DNA of 64,000 nt from Pseudoxanthomonas yeongjuensis (lineage in GTDB: Bacteria; Pseudomonadota; Gammaproteobacteria; Xanthomonadales; Xanthomonadaceae). The notes under the pieces are model-generated. The model saw nothing but the letters and a program-made list of their open reading frames with translations. It made no database searches and was not told the DNA's origin. Below, piece after piece: positions 55,695 through 64,000 of this stretch (its first letter is position 1; each line of letters opens with the position of its first letter). The position numbers and the translations under genes are program-made. The stretch spans positions 1,426,001-1,490,000 of the forward strand of contig NZ_PDWT01000001.1 of NCBI RefSeq assembly GCF_010093345.1. The letters are read 5' to 3'.

Positions 55695-56495
55695 CTAGCC
55701 GACCTGTCGAGCCGACCAGGCCTGGATGATCGCCGCCATTTGCCGGACACCGTCGGTCAGCGCCGCCGGGCCCGGCTGCAGGATCAGCGGCGACTTGATT
55801 TCGTGCAGTTCGCCATCGCGCACCGCGGGGATGCCTTCCCAGGCGGGGCGCGCGGCGACCTTGTCGGGGCGGAATTTCTTGCCGCACCAGGAACCGAGGA
55901 TGATGTCCGGTGCACGCCGCACCACTTCCCCGGCATCGGCGAGGATCCGGTGCTTGGCCAGCGGTTCGACCGACAGTTCGGGAAACACATCGTCGCCGCC
56001 GGCGATGCGGACCAGTTCGGCGACCCAGCGGATGCCGGTGATCGGCGGCTCGTCCCATTCCTCGAAATACACCCGCGGACGGCGCGGCAACGAAGCCGCC
56101 TGATCCTCGATCGCATCGAGCCCGCGCTTCAGTTCGTCGGCATAGGCATTGGCCTTGTCGCCGGCGCCCACCAGCGCGCCGAGGCGGCGGATGTAGTCGA
56201 GGATGCCGTCGACGCTGCGATGGTTCGAGATCCAGACCTCGACGCCGTTCTTGATCAGTTCGGCGGCGATTTCCGACTGGATGTCGGAGAAGCCGACCAC
56301 GAAATCCGGCTGCAACTTGAGGATCTCGCCGATCTTCGCGGACGTGAACGCGCTGACCTTCGGCTTCTCCTTGCGCGCGATCGCCGGACGCACGGTGAAG
56401 CCGCTGATGCCGACGATGCGGTGCTGTTCGCCGAGCGCGTAAAGCGTCTCGGTGGGCTCTTCGGTAAGGCAGACGATGCGTCGCGGTCCGGTCAC
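55695..56495 (-). CDS. BtuF-like cobalamin/metal-chelate binding protein without signal peptide
   Basis: A 266-residue protein of the periplasmic-binding (TroA/BtuF) fold: 'RIVCLTEEPTETLYALGEQHRIVGIS', 'LKLQPDFVVGFSDIQSEIA' and 'PDIILGSWCGKKFRPDKV'. No BtuC or BtuD partners are nearby. Translation most likely starts at GTG 56495. A longer frame exists only because it reads through a REP (56519-56546), so the leader would be repeat-encoded. From GTG there is no signal peptide, so the protein appears cytosolic, unlike true BtuF. Ligand unknown. Confidence 0.82.
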   Translation of the reverse strand: MTGPRRIVCLTEEPTETLYALGEQHRIVGISGFTVRPAIARKEKPKVSAFTSAKIGEILKLQPDFVVGFSDIQSEIAAELIKNGVEVWISNHRSVDGILDYIRRLGALVGAGDKANAYADELKRGLDAIEDQAASLPRRPRVYFEEWDEPPITGIRWVAELVRIAGGDDVFPELSVEPLAKHRILADAGEVVRRAPDIILGSWCGKKFRPDKVAARPAWEGIPAVRDGELHEIKSPLILQPGPAALTDGVRQMAAIIQAWSARQVG

Positions 56496-56518
56496 GAGAT
56501 TGGATGCCGGGAGCGACT

Positions 56519-56616
56519 GTAGGAGCGGGCCTTGCCCGCGATGCTTTCGCATCCGGCATCAGGGACTTCGCGACTTGCGCCCCGAAGGAAGTCCCCTTGG
56601 GGGACGTCGCTCCTAC
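56519..56616. repeat. Composite GTAG-type REP upstream of the BtuF-like gene
   Basis: Left end 56519 (GTAGGAGCGGGCC...) and right end 56616 (inverted GTAGGAGCGACG...) belong to two REP subtypes, so the pair is a hybrid BIME. The right half also carries a GAAGTCCCC/GGGGACTTC-type segment that reappears, inverted, at the end of the kinase gene at 58283-58303. Confidence 0.8.
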
Positions 56617-56646
56617 ATTCGCTCCCACACGCGTTCTTTACGTTAT

Positions 56647-57246
56647 TCACGGGTACAGCATCCGCTTGTCCCACTCGCCGGCGGCATCGCATTCATAGCG
56701 CCAGCGCTCGTGCAGGCGGAATTCGGCGCCGTACCAGAATTCGATGACCTCCGGCACGACCCGGAACCCGCTCCAGCCCTCTGGGCGTGGGATCTCGCGC
56801 CCTTCGAATTCTTCTTCGACCTGGGCGATGCGGTCCTCGAAATCGTCGCGCGAGCCCAGCGTCTCCGACTGCGCCGAGGCCCAGGCACCGACCTGGCTCA
56901 GTCGGGGGCGCGAGGCGAAATAGGCATCGGCCTCGTCGTCGCCGACCAGTTCCACCAGACCTTCGATGCGCACCTGGATCCCGGCCGCGTGCAGGCTGCG
57001 CCACAGGAACAGCAACGCCGCGCGCGGGTTGGCTTCCAGCTCCCGTCCCTTGCGGCTGTGCAGGTGGGTGTAGAACACGAAACCGCGGGCGTCGAACGAT
57101 TTCAACAGCACGGTCCGGGCCGAGGGCCGTCCATCCGCGGTCGCGGTGGCCACGGTCATGGCATTGGGCTCGAGCTCGCTGCCGGCTTTCGCCTCCTCGA
57201 ACAACTCGGCGAAGGTGGACAGGGCTTCGGCGTAAAGATCGGTCAT
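56647..57246 (-). CDS. pdxH: Pyridoxamine 5'-phosphate oxidase (PdxH)
   Basis: PdxH oxidises PNP/PMP to PLP with FMN. In the 199 residues, '[39 protein letters not shown]' is the FMN-binding N-terminus, 'ASAQSE' and '[19 protein letters not shown]' the PLP-binding blocks, and 'RLHERWRYE' the C-terminal signature, here lacking the usual W-x-x-x-R-L-x-P end but with 'RMLYP'. It serves the same cofactor as YggS nearby. Confidence 0.95.
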   Translation of the reverse strand: MTDLYAEALSTFAELFEEAKAGSELEPNAMTVATATADGRPSARTVLLKSFDARGFVFYTHLHSRKGRELEANPRAALLFLWRSLHAAGIQVRIEGLVELVGDDEADAYFASRPRLSQVGAWASAQSETLGSRDDFEDRIAQVEEEFEGREIPRPEGWSGFRVVPEVIEFWYGAEFRLHERWRYECDAAGEWDKRMLYP

Positions 57247-57308
57247 CGGTGGTTTCGCTCCCGGTTCGGTGGCTCGCTGGTGGAACCCGAAAACTCCGGA
57301 TACTGCCC

Positions 57309-57390
57309 GTCATTCCCGCAAAGGCGGGAACCCAGTGACCTTGCTTTCAAGGGATTGAAGTCACTGGATCCCCGCCTTCGCGGGGATGAC
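57309..57390. repeat. GTCATCCC-type inverted repeat, copy 2
   Basis: Arms 57309-57339 (GTCATTCCCGCAAAGGCGGG...) and 57360-57390 (inverted, ...CGCGGGGATGAC) with a 20-nt centre: a compact, nearly perfect member of the family seen at 54555 and 62606. Confidence 0.8.
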
Positions 57391-57445
57391 GATCAAGAGC
57401 AGAGTTTTCAGGTGCCTCGCCATAGCCTTGCGCTATTGTCGCTGC

Positions 57446-58306
57446 ATGACCGCCGACACGCACGCCTCGGGAACGACAGGATTCGACCAGCCACTGGTCG
57501 CGGGCGCGCTGGAGGCCGCGTTGTCGCTCCCACAACAGGTGCCGGTATTCGCCATCGCCGGCCTGCAGGGTACCGGCAAGTCCACGCTCGCGGCGCAGTT
57601 GGCAGGCCTCGCGCAGGCCCGTGGGCGCCGGGTCGCGGTGCTGTCCATCGACGATTTCTACCTGACCCGCGCCGAACGCGAACGGCTCGCACGCGACGTC
57701 CATCCCCTGCTCGCCAACCGCGGCCCGCCCGGCACCCATGACCTGGGATTGGCGACAGAAACCCTGGATCGCCTGCTCGCGGGCGAGCGCACCGCGTTGC
57801 CGCGCTTCGACAAGCTCGCCGACGAGCGTGCGCCAACGATGCAATGGCCGACCGTGGAGGGTCGTTGCGACCTGGTGCTGCTGGAGGGCTGGTTCCTGAA
57901 GACGCCGGCGCAGTCCGCGGATGAATTGCGTGCCCCGATCAATGCGCTGGAGCGCGACGAAGACCGCGACGGCAGCTGGCGCGACTGGTGCAATGCCGCG
58001 CTGGCGCGCGACTACCCGGCGTTATGGCAGCGGATCGATGCGCTGTGGTGGCTGCAGGGCCCCGGCTTCGAAGTGGTGCCGGAGTGGCGCTGGCAGCAGG
58101 AACGATCGCTGCAGGCTGCGGACCCCCAGGATGTCGGCGGGCGCACCGGCATGGACCGTGCGCAGGTCGCGCGTTTCGTGCAGTTGTTCGAGCGCGTAAG
58201 CCGGCAGGCGTTGCGCACCCTGCCGGCGATCGCCGAACGGACGATCCGGCTGGACGCGCAACGGCGCCCCACCCTGCCTCCAAAGGGGACTTCCTTCGGG
58301 GCGTAG
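57446..58306 (+). CDS. P-loop kinase of the D-glycerate 3-kinase (GlxK/YghP) type
   Basis: A 286-residue kinase with Walker A 'VFAIAGLQGTGKSTLAAQL', 'VAVLSIDDFYLTRAERERLA', 'PLLANRGPPGTHDL' and 'LPRFDKLADER', the core of plant-type glycerate 3-kinase and uridine-kinase-like proteins. 'CDLVLLEGWFLKTPAQ' is the Walker B region. The last residues 'PPKGTSFGA' are encoded by sequence that matches part of a REP element at 56579-56600, and the stop TAG is the GTAG head of the next REP, so the C-terminus seems repeat-derived. Substrate inferred from family only. Confidence 0.87.
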   Translation: MTADTHASGTTGFDQPLVAGALEAALSLPQQVPVFAIAGLQGTGKSTLAAQLAGLAQARGRRVAVLSIDDFYLTRAERERLARDVHPLLANRGPPGTHDLGLATETLDRLLAGERTALPRFDKLADERAPTMQWPTVEGRCDLVLLEGWFLKTPAQSADELRAPINALERDEDRDGSWRDWCNAALARDYPALWQRIDALWWLQGPGFEVVPEWRWQQERSLQAADPQDVGGRTGMDRAQVARFVQLFERVSRQALRTLPAIAERTIRLDAQRRPTLPPKGTSFGA

Positions 58307-58445
58307 GAGCGGGCCTTGCCCGCGATGCCCTTGCCGTTGCCTTGTAGATCCGAGCTTGCTCGGATGCTCTTGATCTTCGCGAAAAGCATCCGAGCAAGCT
58401 CGGATCTACAGACCCAGAAGCATCGCGGGCAAGGCCCGCTCCTAC
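58303..58445. repeat. Nested REP: one REP pair inserted inside another
   Basis: Outer perfect 26-bp arms at 58303-58328 and 58420-58445 (GTAGGAGCGGGCC head) enclose inner perfect 26-bp arms at 58343-58368 and 58385-58410 (TGTAGATCCGAGC head). The two pairs are different subfamilies with perfect internal symmetry, so the inner pair probably inserted whole. The element fills the entire gap between the kinase and dodecin genes. Confidence 0.92.
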
Positions 58446-58454
58446 AACAACAGG

Positions 58455-58658
58455 TCAGTCGACGACGAAGGTGATGCGCAGGTTCACCCGCCACTCGGCG
58501 ACGTTGCCCTTGTCGTCGGTGACGACCTTGATTTCGTTCACCCAGGCGCCCTTGATGTTCTTCACCGATTCCGACGCCTTGCTCAGGCCATGCTTGACCG
58601 CGTCTTCCATACTGGTCTTGGAAGAGGCATTGACTTCGATGATCTTGGCTACCGACAT
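58455..58658 (-). CDS. Dodecin family flavin-binding protein
   Basis: A 67-residue dodecin: '[33 protein letters not shown]' and '[31 protein letters not shown]'. Twelve subunits form a shell storing flavins; the Trp in 'GAWVNE' stacks with the isoalloxazine ring. It may serve as a flavin buffer in an organism with ApbE-based flavoproteins (loose inference). Its stop is 10 nt from the nested REP. Confidence 0.95.
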   Translation of the reverse strand: MSVAKIIEVNASSKTSMEDAVKHGLSKASESVKNIKGAWVNEIKVVTDDKGNVAEWRVNLRITFVVD

Positions 58659-58763
58659 GGTTCGCTCCTTGGTATCGGCGGGATTCCGCCGGGTGGTTCA
58701 AGGTAGTCCCGCGCTTGTTAACGCGTCGCCATGGAATGCAGGCCAGTGATAGCATCGATGGTC

Positions 58764-59306
58764 ATGAATCCCGCTCCCAACCTGATCCTGGTCGGCCCCA
58801 TGGGCGCCGGCAAGACCTCCATCGGCAGACGCATGGCCGAGCGCTTCGGACTCGAATTCGGCGATGTCGACCAGGCCGTGATCGAGCGCTGCGGCGCCAC
58901 CATCGCCACGATCTTCGAACATGTGGGCGAAGCGGGCTTCCGCGAACGCGAGAAGGCGGCCTTGGCCCAGCTGCTGGACGGGCAAGGCAGGCTGGTCTCC
59001 ACCGGCGGCGGCGCGGTGCTGGACTGCGACAACCGCCGGTTGATGCAACGGCATGGATTCGTGGTCTACCTGCGCGTGGGCGTGGATTCACAACTCAAGC
59101 GCCTGGGGCGCGACCGCGCCCGGCCGCTGCTGCAGCGCGGCGACCGCGAACAGGTATTGCGCGACCTGGCCGCGATCCGCGAACCCCTGTATGCCGAAGT
59201 GGCCGACCTGATGCTGGACACCGACGGCCTGTCGCCGGGAACGGCGACCTCCACCCTCGCCCACTTGCTGTCCATCCACTGGCAGCGCAGCGAGTGTGCG
59301 GCATGA
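58764..59306 (+). CDS. aroK: Shikimate kinase (AroK)
   Basis: Shikimate kinase of 180 residues. Walker A '[20 protein letters not shown]', shikimate-binding '[20 protein letters not shown]' and 'FREREKAAL', then '[10 protein letters not shown]' and 'RDRARPLL' of the lid. ATG 58764 begins the conserved part; ATG 58758 is also in frame. It overlaps aroB by 4 nt. Confidence 0.95.
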   Translation: MNPAPNLILVGPMGAGKTSIGRRMAERFGLEFGDVDQAVIERCGATIATIFEHVGEAGFREREKAALAQLLDGQGRLVSTGGGAVLDCDNRRLMQRHGFVVYLRVGVDSQLKRLGRDRARPLLQRGDREQVLRDLAAIREPLYAEVADLMLDTDGLSPGTATSTLAHLLSIHWQRSECAA

Positions 59307-60409
59307 GTGCGGCCGCGCGCATCGTCGAAGTCGCCGGCGAGCACGCTTACCGGATCGTGATCGGCCCCGGCGCGCTGGCCGACGGCGCGGCCCTGGCGAG
59401 CTTTGTCCGCGGCCGGCATGTATTGCTGGTCAGCGATTCCACGGTCGCGCCGCTGTATGCCTCCGCAGTGCGCGAAGCCCTGCATGAAGCGCGCCCGGAC
59501 CTGCTGGTCGCGACCTTCGTGCTGCCCGCGGGCGAGGCCTCCAAGACCCTGGCCAATTTCGCCGCGGCAATCGAGGCGCTCGCCAGCCTGGGCGCGACCC
59601 GCGACGCCTGCGTTTTCGCCCTGGGCGGCGGCGTGGTCGGCGACCTGGCCGGTTTCGCCGCGGCGTGCTGGATGCGCGGCGTGGATTGCGTGCAATTGCC
59701 GACCACCCTGCTGTCGATGGTCGATTCCTCGGTCGGCGGCAAGACCGCAGTGGACATCGCCCAGGGCAAGAACCTGGTCGGCGCATTCCATCCGCCGCGC
59801 GCGGTGTTCGCCGACACCTCAACGCTGCGTACCCTGCCCAAGCGCGAACTGCGCGCCGGGCTGGCCGAAGTGATCAAGTACGGCGCGATCCGCGACCCGC
59901 GCTTCTTCCGGTGGCTGGAACTGGAACATGCGGCGCTGCTGGCCGGCGACGATGACGCACTGAGCCTGGCCATCGCCGGCAGCTGCGAACACAAGGCCGA
60001 AATCGTGGCCCGCGACCCGCTGGAACGCGGCGAGCGCGCGCTGCTCAATCTCGGCCATACCTTCGGCCACGCCATCGAGACCGAACAGGGCTACGGCAGT
60101 CCGCACAACGACAACCTGAACCATGGCGAGGCGGTGGCGGTGGGCATGGTGCTGGCCGCGCGGTTGTCGGCGGCGCTGGGCATGGCCGATACGGCGGACA
60201 CCGACCGGCTCGCCGAGCTGCTGAAGGTCTATGGCCTGCCGACCACCATTCCCGCGGGTCTCGCCCCGGAATCGCTGCTGGCGCGCATGCGCCTGGACAA
60301 GAAGAACCTGGCCGGACGCCTGCGGCTGGTCCTGTGGCGCGGGGTCGGGCAGGCCGAAGTGGTGCCCGAAGTGGACGAAAACCGGGTGCTGGCGGTGCTC
60401 TCCGGCTAA
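59303..60409 (+). CDS. aroB: 3-dehydroquinate synthase (AroB)
   Basis: AroB makes dehydroquinate from DAHP using NAD and Zn. The 368 residues include '[22 protein letters not shown]', '[19 protein letters not shown]', '[11 protein letters not shown]', and Zn ligands in '[14 protein letters not shown]' and '[11 protein letters not shown]'. It is co-translated with aroK. The small WGR gene begins 9 nt after its stop. Confidence 0.97.
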   Translation: MSAAARIVEVAGEHAYRIVIGPGALADGAALASFVRGRHVLLVSDSTVAPLYASAVREALHEARPDLLVATFVLPAGEASKTLANFAAAIEALASLGATRDACVFALGGGVVGDLAGFAAACWMRGVDCVQLPTTLLSMVDSSVGGKTAVDIAQGKNLVGAFHPPRAVFADTSTLRTLPKRELRAGLAEVIKYGAIRDPRFFRWLELEHAALLAGDDDALSLAIAGSCEHKAEIVARDPLERGERALLNLGHTFGHAIETEQGYGSPHNDNLNHGEAVAVGMVLAARLSAALGMADTADTDRLAELLKVYGLPTTIPAGLAPESLLARMRLDKKNLAGRLRLVLWRGVGQAEVVPEVDENRVLAVLSG

Positions 60410-60418
60410 AATGCCGGC

Positions 60419-60676
60419 ATGCGCCTGTTCCTCCAGCAACGCCCCTCCGCGGGCGAATCGCCCCGCTACGTGCAGCTGACCCTGCAGCCGGACCTGTTCG
60501 GCGGCTGGGAACTGCTGCGCGAGACCGGCCAGATCGGCGGCCGCGCCCAGCTCAAGCGCGAACAATACCTGTTGCAGGACGAGGCGACCGCCGCCTTCGA
60601 GAAGGCCCGCGACGGCCACGTCAAGCGCGGCTTCCAGGTGACGTTCGTACGCGGCGCCGAGGCGCCGAAGACGTGA
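60419..60676 (+). CDS. WGR-domain protein
   Basis: An 85-residue stand-alone WGR domain: 'YVQLTLQPDLFGGWELLRETGQIGGRAQLK' contains the WELxRxWGRIG-like pattern (here W-E-L-L-R-E-T-G-Q-I-G). The C-terminal helix is 'ATAAFEKARDGHVKRGFQV'. WGR domains bind nucleic acids in PARPs and MolR-like proteins. It lies in the aroB-hemE interval; function unknown. Confidence 0.88.
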   Translation: MRLFLQQRPSAGESPRYVQLTLQPDLFGGWELLRETGQIGGRAQLKREQYLLQDEATAAFEKARDGHVKRGFQVTFVRGAEAPKT

Positions 60677-60806
60677 AGTCGCGCGCTGTGCAGGGTGAAG
60701 TCGCCTGTCGATGACATTCACGCCGCCGTAGTCTTCCCGCTCTCATTTGCCATCCACCCTTTTCAGGCAGCGTAACTGCCGACTTTACGACTCAAGGAAC
60801 ACCGAC

Positions 60807-61868
60807 TTGTCCAACACACTCCGCAACGATCGCCTGCTGCGCGCACTCAAGCGCCAACCCGTGGACTGCACGCCGGTGTGGCTGATGCGCCAGGCCGGGC
60901 GCTACCTGCCCGAATATCGCGCCACGCGGGCCAAGGCCGGCAGTTTCCTGGCCATGGCCAAGAATCCCGAGATCGCCTGCGAAGTGACCCTGCAACCGTT
61001 GGCTCGCTTCGACCTGGATGCGGCGATCCTGTTCTCCGACATCCTGACCATCCCCGATGCGATGGGCCTGGAGCTGTACTTCGTCGATGGCGAAGGCCCG
61101 AAATTCCGGCATCCGGTGCGCAGCGCGGCCGATGTGGAAAAACTCGCCGTGCCGGACATGGAAACCGAACTGCGCTACGTGATGGACGCGGTGCGGGTGA
61201 TCCGCCGCGAACTGGACGGCAAGGTGCCGCTGATCGGGTTCTCCGGCAGTCCGTGGACCCTGGCCTGCTACATGGTCGAAGGCGGCGGCAGCAAGGACTT
61301 CGCCCGGATCAAGGCGATGGCCCTGAACGACCCGGCGACCCTGCACAGGCTGCTGTCGATAAATACCGATTCGGTCATCGCCTACCTCGCCGCGCAGCGT
61401 GCGGCCGGCGCGCAGGTGCTGCAGGTGTTCGACACCTGGGGCGGCGTGTTGAGCCCGGCGATGTACCGCGAATTCTCCCTGCCCTACCTGACCCGCATCG
61501 CCCGCGAACTTCCGCGCGGCGACATCCAGGAACGCACGCCGCTGATCCTGTTCGGCAAGGGCAACGCCGCGCACCTGGAAGCGCTGGCCGACAGCGGTGC
61601 AGAGGCCATCGGCGTGGACTGGCTGGTGGAACTGTCCGAAGCGCGCCGGCGCACCGGCGGCAAGGTCGCGTTGCAGGGCAACCTGGATCCGGCCGTGCTG
61701 TACGGCTCGCCCGAGGCGATCCACGAACAGGTGCGCAACGTGCTGGCCAGCTACGGCCAGGGCTCGGGCCATGTTTTCAACCTGGGCCACGGCATGTCGC
61801 CGGACATGGATCCGGAACACGTCGGCGTGCTGGTCGACGCCGTGCATGCGCTGACCGCGCGCGCCTGA
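60807..61868 (+). CDS. hemE: Uroporphyrinogen decarboxylase (HemE)
   Basis: HemE decarboxylates uroporphyrinogen III to coproporphyrinogen III. In the 353 residues, the signatures '[21 protein letters not shown]' and '[20 protein letters not shown]' are intact, as is '[15 protein letters not shown]' with the catalytic Asp. Start is TTG 60807, preceded by AAGGA and giving the usual '[13 protein letters not shown]' N-terminus; no ATG is available nearby. Confidence 0.96.
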   Translation: MSNTLRNDRLLRALKRQPVDCTPVWLMRQAGRYLPEYRATRAKAGSFLAMAKNPEIACEVTLQPLARFDLDAAILFSDILTIPDAMGLELYFVDGEGPKFRHPVRSAADVEKLAVPDMETELRYVMDAVRVIRRELDGKVPLIGFSGSPWTLACYMVEGGGSKDFARIKAMALNDPATLHRLLSINTDSVIAYLAAQRAAGAQVLQVFDTWGGVLSPAMYREFSLPYLTRIARELPRGDIQERTPLILFGKGNAAHLEALADSGAEAIGVDWLVELSEARRRTGGKVALQGNLDPAVLYGSPEAIHEQVRNVLASYGQGSGHVFNLGHGMSPDMDPEHVGVLVDAVHALTARA

Positions 61869-61887
61869 GCGGACATCCGCGCCGATC

Positions 61888-62556
61888 GTGGAACCTCGCA
61901 TCGCACGCCGCATCAACCGGCGACTGCCCGCCTTCTGCCTGCTGGCGACCGCGGCCTTCGCGAGCCTGGCAACGCCACCGGAGCCGCCGGTGCCGATGGC
62001 CGTCCCGGCGCCGGTGTTGCAACTGTCCGGCGATGATTTCCCGGTCCTGATCGTGCACCAGCCCGTGCGCGACGAAGACGGCATCCCGCTGCCGCTGGCC
62101 TGCGACCAGATCCGCGGCAAGCGCATCGACGAACTGGATCCGCTGTGGAAACAGGCCATCGAGCGCATCCATGTGGATTGCGACGACCTGAAGCGGGAAG
62201 CTGCCGGCTTCGACATGGTCGCCACCGTCGCCACCGGCTTCCTCAAACCCGGCATGGCGGAGTTCGCCGGCATCCCGGTAGCCGAGGTGCGCCTGATGGA
62301 TTCGGAAAAGTGGGGCGACTACGAATACATCCTGGACCGGCCCTACGCCGAGATCCGCGAGGTGCTGGAGCGTTTCGTCGAGTCGCACTGCCGCACGCCG
62401 CAGGACAACCGCGAAGTGCTTGCGCGCGACACTTGCAGGCTCACCGAAACCGTCGAAGGCATGTACCTGGAAGCCGACTCGCTGGGCGGCATCTGGATGC
62501 ATCCGCAACAGGATGATCCGCGGCGCACGGTGTATGCGGAAGTCTGGGCGGACTGA
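61888..62556 (+). CDS. Exported protein of unknown function
   Basis: A 222-residue protein starting at GTG, 19 nt after hemE. The N-terminus is basic then hydrophobic ('RLPAFCLLATAAFASLATP'), so a signal peptide or anchor is likely, followed by a Pro-rich linker. The rest is acidic, with several Cys ('LACDQIRG', 'HVDCDDL', 'SHCRTPQ', 'DTCRLTE') suggesting disulfides in the periplasm. No family recognised. Confidence 0.75.
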   Translation: MEPRIARRINRRLPAFCLLATAAFASLATPPEPPVPMAVPAPVLQLSGDDFPVLIVHQPVRDEDGIPLPLACDQIRGKRIDELDPLWKQAIERIHVDCDDLKREAAGFDMVATVATGFLKPGMAEFAGIPVAEVRLMDSEKWGDYEYILDRPYAEIREVLERFVESHCRTPQDNREVLARDTCRLTETVEGMYLEADSLGGIWMHPQQDDPRRTVYAEVWAD

Positions 62557-62605
62557 GGAAGCTTCTTTGTTGAAAAGCTTCTCGGTCGAGAGCCTTCACG
62601 GTTGA

Positions 62606-62722
62606 TTCGTCATCCCCGCGAAAGCGGGAAGCGCTTTTCAACGGCCGAATCGCCGGTCATCCAGTGCCTTCTATCGTGGAAAGCAAAGTCGCTGGGTCCC
62701 CGCTTTCGCGGGGACGACGAAT
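62606..62722. repeat. GTCATCCC-type inverted repeat, copy 3
   Basis: Left arm about 62606-62630 (TTCGTCATCCCCGCGAAAGC...) and the inverted right arm ending near 62722 (...GGGACGACGAA) enclose about 70 nt. It occupies most of the gap between the exported protein and the sensor kinase, which face each other. Confidence 0.75.
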
Positions 62723-62747
62723 TTTTCCCATTGCCGACGACTGGAAT

Positions 62748-64000
62748 CTACGCAAGCACGCCGGCAATCGCCTCGGCCAGCATCTCCCCGGTCACCGGCT
62801 TGCGCAGGAAGCCGTCGAAACCGGCGGCGCGCGCCAGCGTTTCCGCGTCCGCGTCGGCGCGCGCGGTCACCGCGAGCAATGGCGCGGTGAATGCCTGCGC
62901 ACGCAGCTGTCGCGCCAACGCAAGGCCATCCAGCCCCGGCAGATCGAGGTCGAGCAGGGCGATATCGAAAACATTCGCCGCTGTTTTCGCAAGCGCGGCC
63001 AGACCATGCGCCACATGGGCGACGTGGTGGCCGCGTGCGCGCAGCAGGCTGGCGATCACTTCGGCCACGGTCGGGTCGTCCTCGACCAGCAGGATCCGCA
63101 ACGGCTCCGACCCGGCAGGGACCGCGGCCGCGGTACGGGAAAGCGCTTCCGGCATGCGCGTGGACGTGGCCAGTGGCAGGTCCACGGTGAAACAGGTGCC
63201 GACGCCCGGCGCACTCCGCACCTGGATGCGTCCGCCCATGGCCAGCGCCAGCTCCTGGCAGATCGCCAGCCCCAGGCCGCTGCCGCCATAGCGTGCGGCG
63301 GTGCGCGCGCCTTCGGCCTGCTCGAAGCGCTGGAACAGGCGGGTCTGCTGTTCCTCGTTGATCCCCGGGCCGGTATCGGCGATCTCGAAACGCACGCCTT
63401 GCGGCGGCGCGGGCGATACCCGCAGGGTCACACCGCCGCGTTCGGTGAACTTGATCGCATTGCCCAGCAGGTTGAGCAGGATCTGGCGCATCCGCACCGG
63501 ATCGCCCTGCAACACGCCGGGCGTACCGGCGGCGATTTCATCGGCGAAGGTGAGACCGCGCTGTTCGGCCATCGGCGCGGTCAGCCCGACGACTTCGTCG
63601 ACCAGCCTGCGCAGGTCGAAATCCTGCCGCTGCAATTCCAGTTTCCCGGCTTCGATACGGGCGATGTCCAGCGCGTCGTTGACCAGCCGCAGCAGGTGCG
63701 AACCCGCGTTCTGGATGGCATGGGTATAGCTGCGCTGCTTTTCGTCCAGCGGTGTGGCCAGCAGCAATTCGCTCATGCCAAGCACGCCGGTCATCGGCGT
63801 GCGCACCTCATGGCCCAGGGTGGCCAGGAAGCGGGTCTTGGCCAGCGAGGCCTGTTCGGCGAGTTCGCGCTTGTGCTCATTCAACTGCCACGCGGTGCGC
63901 GTGCGCAGGCGGCGGCGGTACAGCGCGCCGGACATGCCCAGCAGCAGCAACCCGACCAGGACAAACAGGACGATGCCCCAGCCGCTGCGCCACCAGGGGG
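62748..64000 (-). CDS. Hybrid sensor histidine kinase/response regulator (N-terminus outside window)
   Basis: The frame is open to the window edge, so the sensor region is missing. From the edge: 'PWWRSGWGIVLF', the usual junction after a Y_Y_Y/beta-propeller periplasmic sensor, and a transmembrane helix. The HisKA domain follows with phospho-His in 'ATLGHEVRTPMTGVLGMSEL', then HATPase_c ('NLLGNAIKFTERGG', 'IADTGPGIN', 'GGSGLGLAICQELA'). A C-terminal receiver ends it ('ILLVEDDPTVAEV', phospho-Asp in 'ALLDLDLPGLDGL', Lys in 'GFLRKPVTGE'). The signal sensed is unknown. Confidence 0.92.
   Translation of the reverse strand, partial: PWWRSGWGIVLFVLVGLLLLGMSGALYRRRLRTRTAWQLNEHKRELAEQASLAKTRFLATLGHEVRTPMTGVLGMSELLLATPLDEKQRSYTHAIQNAGSHLLRLVNDALDIARIEAGKLELQRQDFDLRRLVDEVVGLTAPMAEQRGLTFADEIAAGTPGVLQGDPVRMRQILLNLLGNAIKFTERGGVTLRVSPAPPQGVRFEIADTGPGINEEQQTRLFQRFEQAEGARTAARYGGSGLGLAICQELALAMGGRIQVRSAPGVGTCFTVDLPLATSTRMPEALSRTAAAVPAGSEPLRILLVEDDPTVAEVIASLLRARGHHVAHVAHGLAALAKTAANVFDIALLDLDLPGLDGLALARQLRAQAFTAPLLAVTARADADAETLARAAGFDGFLRKPVTGEMLAEAIAGVLA

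Noticed and set aside
56496-56552. N-terminal extension of the BtuF-like protein to 56552
   Set aside because: The extra residues are translated REP sequence; GTG 56495 is the more sensible start.

Overview
This is a GC-rich chromosomal stretch from a gammaproteobacterium, most probably of the Xanthomonadaceae (Lysobacteraceae). The evidence is gene order (Rrf2-sufBCDS; kdsD-kdsC-lptCAB-rpoN-hpf-ptsN-hprK-rapZ followed by PTS IIA/HPr/EI; yggS-proC next to pilT-pilU; aroK-aroB-hemE) and several intergenic palindrome families, including the GTAGGAGCG-type REPs usual in that family. Genus cannot be fixed from the window. I see no rRNA, tRNA, CRISPR array, prophage or IS transposase. Most of the window is housekeeping chromosome with small accessory patches.
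Layout. 0-6.8 kb: end of a cytochrome c-like gene, then an Rrf2-regulated SUF Fe-S assembly operon (sufB, C, D, S, a GNAT enzyme and a Rieske ferredoxin) behind a promoter with a palindromic operator. 6.8-14.9 kb: a Fur-box-preceded iron-uptake locus (TonB receptor, PiuC dioxygenase, PepSY membrane protein, DUF2271, DUF4198, ApbE flavin transferase, membrane-anchored flavodoxin-type reductase) that reads as a ferric-siderophore reduction system based on extracytoplasmic flavin. 14.9-18.3 kb: HutD, ComEA, an M20 peptidase and GlsB. The 276-nt gap between hutD and comEA holds what looks like an RNA with repeated GGA loops of the CsrB/RsmZ kind. 18.5-20.2 kb: AmgK-MurU muramic acid recycling. 20.3-22.6 kb: sigma factor, small membrane protein and two secreted paralogues of unknown function. 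22.6-29.9 kb: hda, a permease, DUF2066, purM, purN, two tandem DUF3108 proteins and an EF-hand protein. 29.9-42.1 kb: murA, bolA, Kdo synthesis and LPS transport, rpoN, hpf and a PTS phosphorelay without any sugar permease. 42.2-49.6 kb: 2OG oxygenase, mgtE, an esterase lipoprotein, methyltransferase, pyrB, ruvX, algH and tag. 49.6-50.6 kb: an AT-richer islet with a secreted glycine-zipper protein, a small membrane protein, its own strong promoter and a terminator. 50.6-64 kb: pilU, pilT, yggS, proC, DoxX, a BtuF-like protein, pdxH, a GlxK-like kinase, dodecin, aroK, aroB, a WGR protein, hemE, a secreted unknown and the C-terminal part of a hybrid sensor kinase cut by the window end.
Common threads. 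Genes are packed in operons with 4-base stop/start overlaps, so co-translation is the rule. GTG or TTG starts are used for purM, purN, hda, ptsI, hemE, bolA and others. At least five families of inverted repeats fill the gaps. The GTAG REPs touch three gene ends closely enough to supply the stop codon, and one has added codons to a kinase.
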